Below are positions 1 to 6,954 of a DNA stretch of 11,815 nucleotides, piece after piece; the first letter of the stretch is position 1, and each line of letters begins with the position of its first letter. The stretch spans positions 7,119-18,933 of the forward strand of contig DMUF01000154.1 in NCBI GenBank assembly GCA_003476445.1, given 5' to 3'. The position numbers and the translations under genes were made by a program. Below the pieces are notes generated by a model. It was not told where the DNA came from and made no database searches. It saw only the letters and a program-made list of their open reading frames with translations. This DNA is from Gammaproteobacteria bacterium (GTDB lineage Bacteria; Pseudomonadota; Gammaproteobacteria; Pseudomonadales; Azotimanducaceae).

Positions 1-618
1 CGCCGCCCCGGGGCTGCGACACGCGTTCGCTCGTGGACGCCGCTGGCAGGGCCACAGCACGGCTTTCTTATCACCCACGCGGAATCGATTTCCATCGCGA
101 GCTATCTGACGCTCGGTGATCCCGAGGCCCCGCGCTATCGCCCCACCGTGTTCTATGCCTATCACCCGTGCGACGACGCCGTGCTGTCGGTTCACGAGCT
201 CGCAGGCAGAAACTGGCGCCTGCAGCAGCGCAAACATCTCATGTGCGATGAGATCGTCTCCGGCGCCGACGCCTTGGGCGTGCTGCTGATGGGCCCGGGA
301 CGACGTCCTTACTGGTACGGATCCGTGCTCGATATCGATACCGCGCGCAGTCTTTGCCCGCATAACAATGCGACCAGCCTGCAGGTGGCAGCTGCCGTCA
401 TCAGCGCGGCCATTTGGGCCCTCAAACATCCTGATCGCGGCATTCTCGAACCTGACGAGCTGCCCCACGCGGAGATCATGGAGCTTGCGGCGCCTTACCT
501 CGGTCATCTTGGTGGCGTGTATACCGACTGGACACCTCTCGATGGTCGCGGCTGGCTCATGGATGAGCGCGTTGATGAATCCGACCCCTGGCAGTTCGAA
601 AACTTCCGGGTTGCCTGA
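1..618 (+). CDS. hss: Homospermidine synthase, C-terminal part (5' end outside window)
   Basis: Frame 1 is open from the first base to a TGA at 616-618, giving about 205 residues of a protein that normally has roughly 470-480. Homospermidine synthase makes the polyamine sym-homospermidine from putrescine and/or spermidine, using NAD+ as a prosthetic group, in the cytosol. The visible part reads like the C-terminal half of the bacterial family: TRVRSWTPLAGPQHGFLITH near the left edge, then YAYHPCDDAVLS, HELAGRNW, GVLLMG followed by YWYGS, NNATSLQV, GILEPDEL, YTDWTPLDGRG and the terminal SDPWQFENFRV. The GTG at 148 lies in the middle of conserved sequence and is not a start. The gene converges on the tesB remnant, whose repaired frame would end 16 bp beyond this stop. 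No defects are visible. The family call rests on remembered conserved blocks and is strong; promoter and operon context are outside the window. Confidence 0.9.
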   Translation, partial: RRPGAATRVRSWTPLAGPQHGFLITHAESISIASYLTLGDPEAPRYRPTVFYAYHPCDDAVLSVHELAGRNWRLQQRKHLMCDEIVSGADALGVLLMGPGRRPYWYGSVLDIDTARSLCPHNNATSLQVAAAVISAAIWALKHPDRGILEPDELPHAEIMELAAPYLGHLGGVYTDWTPLDGRGWLMDERVDESDPWQFENFRVA

Positions 619-633
619 GCTCGACGAAAACGC

Positions 634-1547
634 TCAAGGCTTGATGAGCCCCGGTGGAACTCTGACTGCCACGCACACCGAGCTGGCAAAACCCTCGCTA
701 AGTGTCGCAAGCGTTGTAAAAACATGTCGCTCGCGTAGATGAATCCATGATTGAGGCCGCGACCATCTGCAGCGGCCGGACCAGTCTGGTCAAAGAAGAG
801 CCACTCGCCGCAGTCGGGAAGACGGTGAAACCAGAGCGCGTGATCGAGACTGGTCGTTCTGTGCGTCACAAAGGGCTGACCGTGCCGGCGCAGGGCGTTG
901 AACAGCAACGTGCTGTCGGACAGAAACGCGAGCGCACACTGTTGCAGCCGCGACGAGTGTAATGCGTGAGCGGCGAGTCGCATCCAGAGCTGAATACCTC
1001 CCTCCTCCAGTCGAGCATTGAGGGGCGACCAGTCATCCAGAATTTCGAGTTCGACTCCCGTGCCCAACGTGAATGGCAGCGGCACACGCTCCCGCCCAGA
1101 GGCCACGCGCCGAGCCATCGCGGCCGCAGGGCCGCCCATCGCAGTAAAAGTCGGTTGGTGCGCGTCGCCCTCTTCGGGCCCCTTGAATGACGCTGACATG
1201 AAAAATACAGCGTTACCCTGCTGAGTCGCGCGAACTGCGCGGGTTTCGTAGCCACCTCCCTCGCGCAGCCGGTCGACGCGATATTGAATCGGCTAATCGG
1301 GAATACCGGGGCGCAGAAAGTACGCATGCAGCGAGTGCGCGAGCTTGTTTTCAGCTACCGTCCCAAAGGCGGCAGCGAGTGCCTGAGCCAGAAAGTGTCC
1401 GCCGTATATGCGCAGCGGACCATAATCTCGCGGCTCGCCGAGGAATACGTCAGCAACGCCGGCCGGCGTCACACCGAGCAGATCCTGCGTATTCACGCGA
1501 GACTGCGCTGGATCTGATTGTCGCCGTTGATTATCACTCACGATCAC
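634..1547 (-). pseudogene. tesB: Acyl-CoA thioesterase II (TesB), broken by an amber codon and a frameshift
   Basis: TesB hydrolyses medium/long-chain acyl-CoA and has two fused hotdog domains. Both are present here but split. The N-terminal part (1547-1296) reads IYGGHFLAQALAA and LHAYFLRPGIPD, then meets TAG at 1293-1295, where E. coli TesB has a Lys (RPGDSKKPI). The same frame continues with PIQYRVDRLREG and MSASFKGPEEG, then the second domain (LSDSTLL, LDHALWFHR, EWLFFDQ, GRGLNHGFIYASD). A T5 run (718-722) then throws the frame off. Restoring one T gives TTLATLSEGFASS and a stop at 634-636, just short of the hss stop; without it the frame runs into hss. Repaired length is about 304 aa against 286 in E. 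coli. The Asp of the catalytic triad is kept, Thr aligns with Ser, and the catalytic Gln before EG is Ser. The start is a GTG at 1547 overlapping the MATE stop (GTGA), or GTG at 1541, which is better spaced from GGGAG. Sequencing error could explain the homopolymer lesion but less easily the amber codon. Confidence 0.85.
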
Positions 1548-2977
1548 GCTCCCTTCTTACGCCAGGCGCCACGGGCGACCGACGTTGCGGTCAGCGCGCC
1601 GTAGACCACCATGCCCGCGGCAACACACGCGAACACAAAGCCGATTGATGGGTCGAGCCAGAGCACGCCCGCAGCGGCGCCACCGACCGCAATCACGAAC
1701 CGAAGCACGGTGGCGGCAACCGGCCAGGCCACGGTACCGGCCCCTTGCGACGCGAAATAAAGTGAAAGCCCGAGCCCCTGAAACACAAACGCCGGACCCA
1801 CGATCTGCAGATAGAGCGCGCCCGCGCGCCAGCTCGCAGGGTCGTCGGTGAACAGGTCGAGCCAAAGACCCGGCGCCACCGCAAGCAGCAACCCGACGGT
1901 TCCGGTCAAGCCAGCTGCCGTCAGACCGCCGGTCCAGCCAATACGCTCGGCGCGCGCGAGATTGCCAGCCCCCATGTTGACGCCCACAAGGGATGTCATG
2001 GCCGTACCGATCCCGAACACCATCGGCACCAGCAAGAACTCGAGCCGCGCGACTATGCCGTAGCCCGCCAGCGCGTCGACGCCAAAACGCCCGACCAGCA
2101 GGTTGAGCGCGCTGATGGTCAGCACCACGAAGACCGGTGACAAAGCAGCGAGCAGACCGACGCGAAAGATGTCTGCAAACCTCGCCCAACGTAGCGTCAA
2201 CGCGGCGCTCACCAGGCGTACCGGCGCATCGGGGCGCAGGCTCCTCACAAGGAGAAGAACGGTGGAAGCAGTCGATACGACGATGACCGAAACTGCGGCG
2301 CCCGGCAGCCCCAGCGCCGGCAGACCCAGCCAGCCAAACATCAGCGCGCCCGTGAGCGGAACCTGAACCAGCGAACTGCCAATCATGAACAACGCAGGCA
2401 AACGCATATTGCCGGCGCCACGCAGCGCGGCATTCAGAAACGCCATGATCCACAGCGGCAATGCGCCAAGGAAGAGCACCTCGCCGTAACCCGCGGCCTC
2501 GCTGATCACACGGGCCGGAGCCCCCGTGAGGGACAACAGCCAGTGCCCCCCGAGGAGCCAGAGCAGCAGGAACAGAAGACTCGCCCCAGCCGCAATCACC
2601 AGCGCATGCCACACCAAGGATTCGGCAGCCGCCCGATCACCCCGACCCAGCGCGCGCGCAATTGCGCTGGCGACCGCTCCCCCCATAGCGCCGTTGGCGA
2701 GCATCTGCTGCAGCATGAGCAGCGGAAACATGAGCGCGATAGCCGCCAGCGGTTCAATGCCCAACCGCGCAACAAACCAGATCTCGGCCATGCTCACGCC
2801 CGCCTGAACAAGAAAAGCGGTGGCATTCGGACCCGCAAGACGCAGCAGAAGGGGCAGCGGTGGCGCTTCAAGCATCTCTCGCATCAGTGGCGACATCGTC
2901 CTGCGCGCAGCCGATATAGGTGTATCTACACTTTGTTGCGCGGACGCGGGAGGCTGAAGCTTGGGTGGCGGCTGCAT
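1544..2977 (-). CDS. MATE family multidrug/metabolite efflux transporter
   Basis: A 477-residue inner-membrane protein made almost wholly of hydrophobic helices (about 12), as in the MATE family, which exports cationic or amphipathic compounds in exchange for Na+ or H+. The two-fold MATE layout is visible: an N-half with AGVSMAEIWFVARLG, GGAVASAIARALGRGD and ALRGAGNMRLPAL, and a C-half with GYGIVARLEFLLVPMVFGIG, TSLVGVNMGAGN and FASQGAGT. GAGN and RALGRG-type motifs are characteristic. I chose the ATG at 2977 because AGGA stands 6 nt before it. The open frame extends upstream to 3061, but that part overlaps marR and is unlikely to be translated. ATGs at 2896 and 2884 lack well-placed ribosome sites, although family similarity only begins around there. 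The first ~27 residues are Pro/Gln/Ala-rich. It lies 19 bp after marR and its stop overlaps the tesB GTG, so the three probably formed one unit. A MarR-type site lies inside its first codons. Confidence 0.88.
   Translation of the reverse strand: MQPPPKLQPPASAQQSVDTPISAARRTMSPLMREMLEAPPLPLLLRLAGPNATAFLVQAGVSMAEIWFVARLGIEPLAAIALMFPLLMLQQMLANGAMGGAVASAIARALGRGDRAAAESLVWHALVIAAGASLLFLLLWLLGGHWLLSLTGAPARVISEAAGYGEVLFLGALPLWIMAFLNAALRGAGNMRLPALFMIGSSLVQVPLTGALMFGWLGLPALGLPGAAVSVIVVSTASTVLLLVRSLRPDAPVRLVSAALTLRWARFADIFRVGLLAALSPVFVVLTISALNLLVGRFGVDALAGYGIVARLEFLLVPMVFGIGTAMTSLVGVNMGAGNLARAERIGWTGGLTAAGLTGTVGLLLAVAPGLWLDLFTDDPASWRAGALYLQIVGPAFVFQGLGLSLYFASQGAGTVAWPVAATVLRFVIAVGGAAAGVLWLDPSIGFVFACVAAGMVVYGALTATSVARGAWRKKGA
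2920..2941 (-). promoter_or_regulatory. Second MarR-type operator copy, inside the 5' end of the MATE gene
   Basis: The plus strand carries GTGTATCTACAC (2920-2931), a near-perfect inverted repeat with half-sites GTGTA/TACAC, followed by TTGCGC at 2936-2941. The block matches 3465-3486 at 18 of 22 positions without gaps and in the same orientation. It covers about codons 13-20 of the MATE gene if translation starts at 2977, or lies 24 bp upstream if it starts at 2896. Binding by the adjacent MarR protein is inferred. Confidence 0.55.
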
Positions 2978-2996
2978 AACAGGTCCTGGTGTGGGG

Positions 2997-3464
2997 TTAC
3001 TGAACGAGCCGACGCAGCGTGCGTAACGAGCCTTCCAACTGACGCCATTCTGCGACACCAAACAGCTGAATCACGCGCGTCTGGGCGCGGCGCCAGGCAT
3101 CGTTTGCTTCGCGCAGCTTGCTGCGCCCCAGCGGGCTAATGGCTACGAGCCGCACGCGGGCGTCCTCCGGATCCAGCGGGCGCTCGACGAAACCCGCCTG
3201 TTGGAGCGGCGTCAGGTTACGTGTGAGCGTCGTTCGCTCCATGTACAACCGCGAGGCGAGGTAGGCGACCGGGCACGGCCCCGCCGCCTCCAGGTAGCCG
3301 AGAACGGGGTACTGGTTTCGCGTCAGGCCTGAGGCGCGCATTTCTTCCGCGAAAACGCGGCCGACCGCCCGAGCGGTCTTTTGCAGGTTATGACTCACGC
3401 AATGAATCGGATCCAGCATGGACCCGATATCGTCGACGTCTTGCGATGTTCTCTGCGCATTCAT
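2997..3464 (-). CDS. MarR family transcriptional regulator
   Basis: A 155-residue protein of typical MarR length. MarR proteins are dimeric winged-helix DNA-binding proteins that usually repress their own gene and a neighbouring efflux or detoxification gene until a phenolic or lipophilic ligand binds. The N-terminal dimerisation helix is followed by LTRNQYPVLGYLEAAG (about residues 47-62), the recognition region LASRLYMERTTLTRNLTPLQQAGFV (split here only by eye), the wing with DPEDARVRLVAISPLGR containing the DxRxR-like signature, and a C-terminal helix ending RRLVQ. The ATG at 3464 has no Shine-Dalgarno sequence before it, and the predicted promoter places transcription start within a few bases of it, so the message may be leaderless. 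It precedes the MATE gene by 19 bp, a classic regulator-exporter pairing. The ligand cannot be read from sequence. Confidence 0.9.
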   Translation of the reverse strand: MNAQRTSQDVDDIGSMLDPIHCVSHNLQKTARAVGRVFAEEMRASGLTRNQYPVLGYLEAAGPCPVAYLASRLYMERTTLTRNLTPLQQAGFVERPLDPEDARVRLVAISPLGRSKLREANDAWRRAQTRVIQLFGVAEWRQLEGSLRTLRRLVQ

Positions 3465-3477
3465 GTGTAGCTACACA
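3464..3477. promoter_or_regulatory. Primary MarR operator: perfect 14-bp palindrome over the marR start
   Basis: TGTGTAGCTACACA is exactly its own reverse complement. It overlaps the last three bases of the marR -10 hexamer (3475-3480), the expected transcription start, and the first base of the ATG (3462-3464). A bound MarR dimer here would block polymerase, the usual autoregulation geometry for this family. A related copy with the same flank occurs at 2920-2941. Confidence 0.7.
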
Positions 3478-3503
3478 CTATTGCGCACCCCCCTCGGGGT
3501 CAA
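3475..3503 (-). promoter_or_regulatory. sigma-70-like promoter of marR
   Basis: On the minus strand TTGACC (3503-3498, 5 of 6 to consensus) is followed after exactly 17 bp by TAGTGT (3480-3475, 3 of 6). Transcription would start about 6-8 bases on, only 3-6 bases before the ATG. The spacer contains a small inverted repeat, ACCCC/GGGGT (3487-3500). The -35 and spacing are good and the -10 is weak. Confidence 0.5.
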
Positions 3504-3530
3504 CCGGACGCACAGCACGCCGCTACCCCC

Positions 3531-4031
3531 TCAGGTATCCGCAGCCTCGCCATGATAGTAGCGCCCGTGCCAGATGCCGCGCTGATCCTCGGCCGCGAGC
3601 GGCATGCGCCACGACTTCACGACGGCGTCGTCCAGCCGCACGCGGTAAAGACCGCGCGGTTCGTTCCAGGTGTCGCGGATATAGGCTTCCGCACCCTCGG
3701 TGCCGACATAGCGCCGGGCAATGCGTCGGTAGCGGTCGCGCCAGGCGTCGTCTTCACCTGTATCGTGGACCAGCTCCGCACGTCCTTCGACCACGACCTT
3801 TCGATACGGCAACGGCTGCTCATCGATGCACAGCGCCACGCGCGGGTCGCGACGCAGACAGTCGAACCACTCGGAGCGCGCGCGCGGCGTAAACCAGATC
3901 GCGCCCTCTTCGTGCAGGAACCAGATCGGTGTAACAAGCGGACTACCGTCCGGGCGTACCACGGCAACGCGCATAAGCACGCCGCGCTCGGCCAAAAAGG
4001 CATCCCGTTCTAAATCTGTGAGTTTTGGCAT
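3531..4031 (-). CDS. Pyridoxamine 5'-phosphate oxidase-like (PNPOx) FMN split-barrel protein
   Basis: A 166-residue cytosolic protein of the PNPOx-like split-barrel superfamily, whose members bind FMN or F420 and act in various redox reactions. Seen: an N-terminal LTDLERDAFLAERGVLMRVA, the strand block RPDGSPLVTPIWFLHEEGAIWFTPRARSEW (typical pattern of PLVTPIWF then a W-F-T strand and charged residues), DPRVALCIDEQPLPYRKVVVEGRAELV, then a C-terminal part with RYVG, YRVRLDDAVVKSWR. This resembles the general 'PNPOx family/TIGR03618-like' group rather than PdxH itself. The substrate is unknown. It begins 9 bp after the acyl-CoA dehydrogenase stop and is almost certainly co-transcribed with it. 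The ATG at 4031 has no strong ribosome site, which fits translational coupling. The pairing hints at a flavin-related job in the same pathway, but that is inference. Confidence 0.8.
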   Translation of the reverse strand: MPKLTDLERDAFLAERGVLMRVAVVRPDGSPLVTPIWFLHEEGAIWFTPRARSEWFDCLRRDPRVALCIDEQPLPYRKVVVEGRAELVHDTGEDDAWRDRYRRIARRYVGTEGAEAYIRDTWNEPRGLYRVRLDDAVVKSWRMPLAAEDQRGIWHGRYYHGEAADT

Positions 4032-4040
4032 AGGCGCGGC

Positions 4041-5297
4041 TCAGTTACCGAAGTCCCAGGATTCACCCGCGTGATATCGCCGCAGGATGAGTTTCGCCAT
4101 CATGATCTTGTGCACCTCGTCCGGACCATCGGCGATACGCAACGTCCGCGCGCCCTGATACATGCCGGCAAGGGGCAGGTCGCCGCTCACGCCCGCAGCA
4201 CCGTAGACCTGAATGGCGCGATCCACCACGCGGTGATACGCGGCCGGCACGAAGACCTTGATCGACGAGATGTCGGTGCGAGGATCGGCGCCCGATTCCA
4301 TTTTTTCCGCGCAATGGATCGTCATGAGCCGGGCGCTCTGAATATCCATATAGCTTTCCGCCACGAATCCCTGCATGAACTGCTTGGTTTCGAGCTTTTC
4401 GCCGCCATGCACCTCGCGCGTCATGAGCCGCTCGATCATGAGATCGAAAGCGCGCCACATCGAGCCGATGGAATTCATGCAGTGATAGACGCGGCCAGCG
4501 CCAAGGCGATCCTGCGCCGCGCGGTGCCCGCTGCCCGTGCGCCCGAGCTGGTTGGACTTCGGCACACGGACATTGTCGTAGATGATCTCGCAGTGGCTCG
4601 ACGCGCGACCCCACACCGGCACGCCGCGCACAATTTTCACTCCGGGCGTGTCGCGCGGAACGATGATCTGGGTCATACGATCGTTGTCACCGCCGGATGC
4701 ACTCGGGTCGCTCGTGCGACACATGACGATAAAGAAATCCGCTGAGTAGCCGTTTGACGTAAACCACTTGTGCCCGTTGATAACCCACTCATCGCCTTCC
4801 AGCACTGCGCGCGTGGACAGCGAGCGCGGATCCGAGCCCGGTGTGTGTGGCTCTGTCATCGAGAAACCGGATTGCATGGTGCCGTCGGTCAGCGGCTTCA
4901 GCCACTTCTCGTGCTGCTCCGGCGTGCCGTACTGCACGAGAATCTTCTGATTGCCCGAGTTGGGCGCAACGACCCCAAAAAGCGATGCTGCTCCGGGGCT
5001 GTAGGAAAGCACCTCGTTCATGTAGGCGTGCTGCAGGAAGCTGAGCCCCATGCCGCCAAACTCGCGCGGCAGGTGCGGTGCCCAGAGCTTGGCGTGCTTG
5101 ACCTTTTCTTGAACTTCCCGCCGCAGCGCCTTCGCTTCTCGCGCAATTTCGTTCTGCTCATTCGCGCTGTTCGACACGGCGCCCCAGAGGCGCCCTTCGT
5201 TGGGCAGAATCTCCTTGTTGACGATTTCGGCAGTCGCAAGCCGAATCTCGTTGATCTCATTATCAAGCGCCGGCACCGGCTTGACGTTCATCGGCAT
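4041..5297 (-). CDS. Acyl-CoA dehydrogenase, ACAD10/11-like subfamily
   Basis: A 418-residue flavoprotein of normal family length that would introduce an alpha,beta double bond into an acyl-CoA thioester, using FAD and passing electrons to ETF. Seen: an N-terminal helical domain (APHLPREFGGMGLSFLQHAYM), the FAD/substrate signature GFSMTEPHTPGSD and WVINGHKWFTSNG in the middle beta domain, and the C-terminal helical domain with GRVYHCMNSIG, RAIQVYGAAGVSGDLPLAGMY and RTLRIADGPDEVHK. In ordinary ACADs the last motif is YEGT with catalytic Glu; here Asp390 sits at that position, as in the ADGPDEV motif of ACAD10/11-like proteins. I chose ATG 5297 because GGAGG stands about 9 nt upstream and family similarity starts soon after; the open frame extends further to 5576 but that part overlaps the transporter gene. 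A PNPOx-like gene follows after 9 bp. Chain length or substrate class cannot be told; aromatic, branched or hydroxy-acyl substrates are possible. Confidence 0.9.
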   Translation of the reverse strand: MPMNVKPVPALDNEINEIRLATAEIVNKEILPNEGRLWGAVSNSANEQNEIAREAKALRREVQEKVKHAKLWAPHLPREFGGMGLSFLQHAYMNEVLSYSPGAASLFGVVAPNSGNQKILVQYGTPEQHEKWLKPLTDGTMQSGFSMTEPHTPGSDPRSLSTRAVLEGDEWVINGHKWFTSNGYSADFFIVMCRTSDPSASGGDNDRMTQIIVPRDTPGVKIVRGVPVWGRASSHCEIIYDNVRVPKSNQLGRTGSGHRAAQDRLGAGRVYHCMNSIGSMWRAFDLMIERLMTREVHGGEKLETKQFMQGFVAESYMDIQSARLMTIHCAEKMESGADPRTDISSIKVFVPAAYHRVVDRAIQVYGAAGVSGDLPLAGMYQGARTLRIADGPDEVHKIMMAKLILRRYHAGESWDFGN

Positions 5298-5314
5298 GCT
5301 GAATTTCCTCCCCA

Positions 5315-5330
5315 AGATTGCCCGTAATCT
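5315..5330. promoter_or_regulatory. Inverted repeat upstream of the acyl-CoA dehydrogenase gene
   Basis: AGATT and AATCT flank a 6-bp centre (GCCCGT), ending 18 bp before the ATG, within the 68-bp gap after the transporter gene. This could be an operator or a short hairpin in the leader. Five-base arms are easily found by chance, and no convincing promoter hexamers accompany it. Confidence 0.2.
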
Positions 5331-5365
5331 AAAGCATGCACTGCCGAATTGCACAGCAAGCAGGC

Positions 5366-6952
5366 TCAGCGTCCGGCAAAGGCTACCTGACGAACGAGCC
5401 AGACCACACGCTCGAAAATCCCCGTTGCCAGCAGTAACGACTGAGCATCGCCCTGCTCTTTCGCCGGCGCGGATTCCGGCGCCATCGTCATGAGTCCGGA
5501 GCGGATGTTCTCCATGAGCGCACTGCGATCCGCGGTCAGATCTCGCAGCAGTTCCTCCTCCGGCTGATCGTCGCAAACGTGCTCGACCAGCACCGACAGA
5601 ATGAGATGCAGGGACTCCGTCATGCTGGTGGCAAGCACCGACGCGCTCGCCGGTGTCAGCGCCGCGACATAGTCGTGCAGCGCCTCCTGCAGTGAGCGCA
5701 AGGCATCGTTGCGGCTGCGCAGGGCAAAGACCGCGGGCAATCGATCGCCAGGACTGGTTTCCCGCAACGCATCCTCGATGAATTCGCCGATGCGGGCGTT
5801 GAGCCCAAGCGCGGCGGCTCGCCGCTCCGCGTCAGGCAGCGTTTCGACCCCTTCAAGCTCGTGCAATCGCAGTGGGTCGAGCACGCTGGGCAACTCGCGC
5901 ATCAGCCTGCGCTGCTCGCGCCCCGCCAGTTCGAGCGCGGTCTCGAGATCCCGCGCGGCATCCGTGTAATCGATATGGCGCGGCGCGAACCGGCTACTCG
6001 CCGCGGGCTCCGGCGCAAGCCGTTCGAGCAGTGCCACGAGACGCGTTTGCACGGCGCCCGCGCCCAGCGCCCCCGCGACTTGCAGCACCAGGTAGAGCAG
6101 CGCAACACGCGTCGGCACGGGCCATTCCTCAAGCCCGAGCAGCGCTTCCAGCTTCTCCACCCCACCTGCAATCCAGATCAGAGGCAGCACAATCGCCACA
6201 CCCGTGAGCTTGACGAGCCCCTGCCAGAGCGCGAGCTGCCGCGGCACCCCCTCGAGATGCGAGGTGACCATGACGACCGAGAGGCCCGAGCCAATGCTCG
6301 CGCCGCAGACGAGCAACACCGCCTCAGACAGCGGCAGCACCCCAGCCATGTTGAGGGTCACGGCGAGAATGCTCACCGTCGCCGAGGACTGCACGATCAG
6401 CGTGACCATAAGACCGAGCAGAAATGCGATTAGCGCGTGCTCTCCCGCGAAAACAAAGAACTCGACGGTCCAGGTCGACTGCTGCAAGAGCGCGCCCCCG
6501 GACTTGATCAACCCGAGACCCGTGAGCAGCGCACCAATGGCGAACACGAGCCCGATGAAGCGCTGCCCCGCGGCCACGCGATTCAGGTTGAGGAGCTGAG
6601 CAACACCCGTGATACCGATCGCAAAGAGCCCAAGCAGCAGTACATCAACCGATGCGAGGAATACGAGCAGCGATGTACCGACGCTCGCCCAGGCGCTCAC
6701 GATCAGCGCGCCAGAGAACCGCAGCGCACCGGAATTGAGCAGCCCGATGCAGACAAAGGCTGCAGCGCTCGTGCTCTGGGTGAGTGCTCCGAGCAGCAGG
6801 CCAGAGCCCGCTGCCGATACGGGTCCACCCGCGAGTCGAGCAAGAAGCGCGCGGACGTGAGGACCCGTGAGCGACTGCAGTTGATGCGCGAGCTGCAGCA
6901 GACCAGCGAGAAAGAGACCCAGCCCGGCAAGGGCGTAGCCGAGCTCGTACAT
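5366..6952 (-). CDS. Na/Pi cotransporter (NptA/NPT2-type) family protein with C-terminal helical domain
   Basis: A 528-residue inner-membrane protein. The NPT2 family has two inverted repeats, each with a QSS motif that shapes the Na+/phosphate site; here they are GALTQSTSAAAF (about 54-65) and TLIVQSSATVSI (about 184-195). The first has Thr for the second Ser. Hydrophobic helices fill roughly residues 1-315 (for example GLVFAIGALLTGLGLIKSG, LSEAVLLVCGASIGSGLSV). From about 325 on the protein is soluble and helical, rich in Arg, Glu and Leu, as in the PhoU-like tail of many bacterial members. The ATG at 6952 comes 2 bp after the stop of the preceding sensor-like gene and has no clear ribosome site of its own, so translation is probably coupled. 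Likely function is low-affinity phosphate (or other anion) uptake or export; bacterial homologues differ in direction, so 'phosphate transport' is family knowledge, not proof. Confidence 0.85.
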   Translation of the reverse strand: MYELGYALAGLGLFLAGLLQLAHQLQSLTGPHVRALLARLAGGPVSAAGSGLLLGALTQSTSAAAFVCIGLLNSGALRFSGALIVSAWASVGTSLLVFLASVDVLLLGLFAIGITGVAQLLNLNRVAAGQRFIGLVFAIGALLTGLGLIKSGGALLQQSTWTVEFFVFAGEHALIAFLLGLMVTLIVQSSATVSILAVTLNMAGVLPLSEAVLLVCGASIGSGLSVVMVTSHLEGVPRQLALWQGLVKLTGVAIVLPLIWIAGGVEKLEALLGLEEWPVPTRVALLYLVLQVAGALGAGAVQTRLVALLERLAPEPAASSRFAPRHIDYTDAARDLETALELAGREQRRLMRELPSVLDPLRLHELEGVETLPDAERRAAALGLNARIGEFIEDALRETSPGDRLPAVFALRSRNDALRSLQEALHDYVAALTPASASVLATSMTESLHLILSVLVEHVCDDQPEEELLRDLTADRSALMENIRSGLMTMAPESAPAKEQGDAQSLLLATGIFERVVWLVRQVAFAGR

Positions 6953-6954
6953 GC

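Noticed and set aside
2978..3061. N-terminal extension of the MATE frame into marR
   Set aside because: It overlaps the marR 3' end; ATG 2977 has a well-placed AGGA.
3487..3500. ACCCC/GGGGT inverted repeat in the marR promoter spacer, considered as a terminator for the PNPOx-like gene
   Set aside because: Only 5-bp arms, no T tract, and fully explained by a C/G-rich promoter spacer.
4071..4745. 224-codon open frame on the plus strand
   Set aside because: Antisense to conserved acyl-CoA dehydrogenase sequence; no recognisable domain and His/Arg-rich shadow composition.
5298..5576. N-terminal extension of the acyl-CoA dehydrogenase frame
   Set aside because: It overlaps the end of the transporter gene and precedes a strong GGAGG-ATG start at 5297.
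5861..6433. 190-codon plus-strand frame rich in Arg, His and Gln
   Set aside because: Shadow of the Na/Pi transporter gene; no ribosome site or family features.
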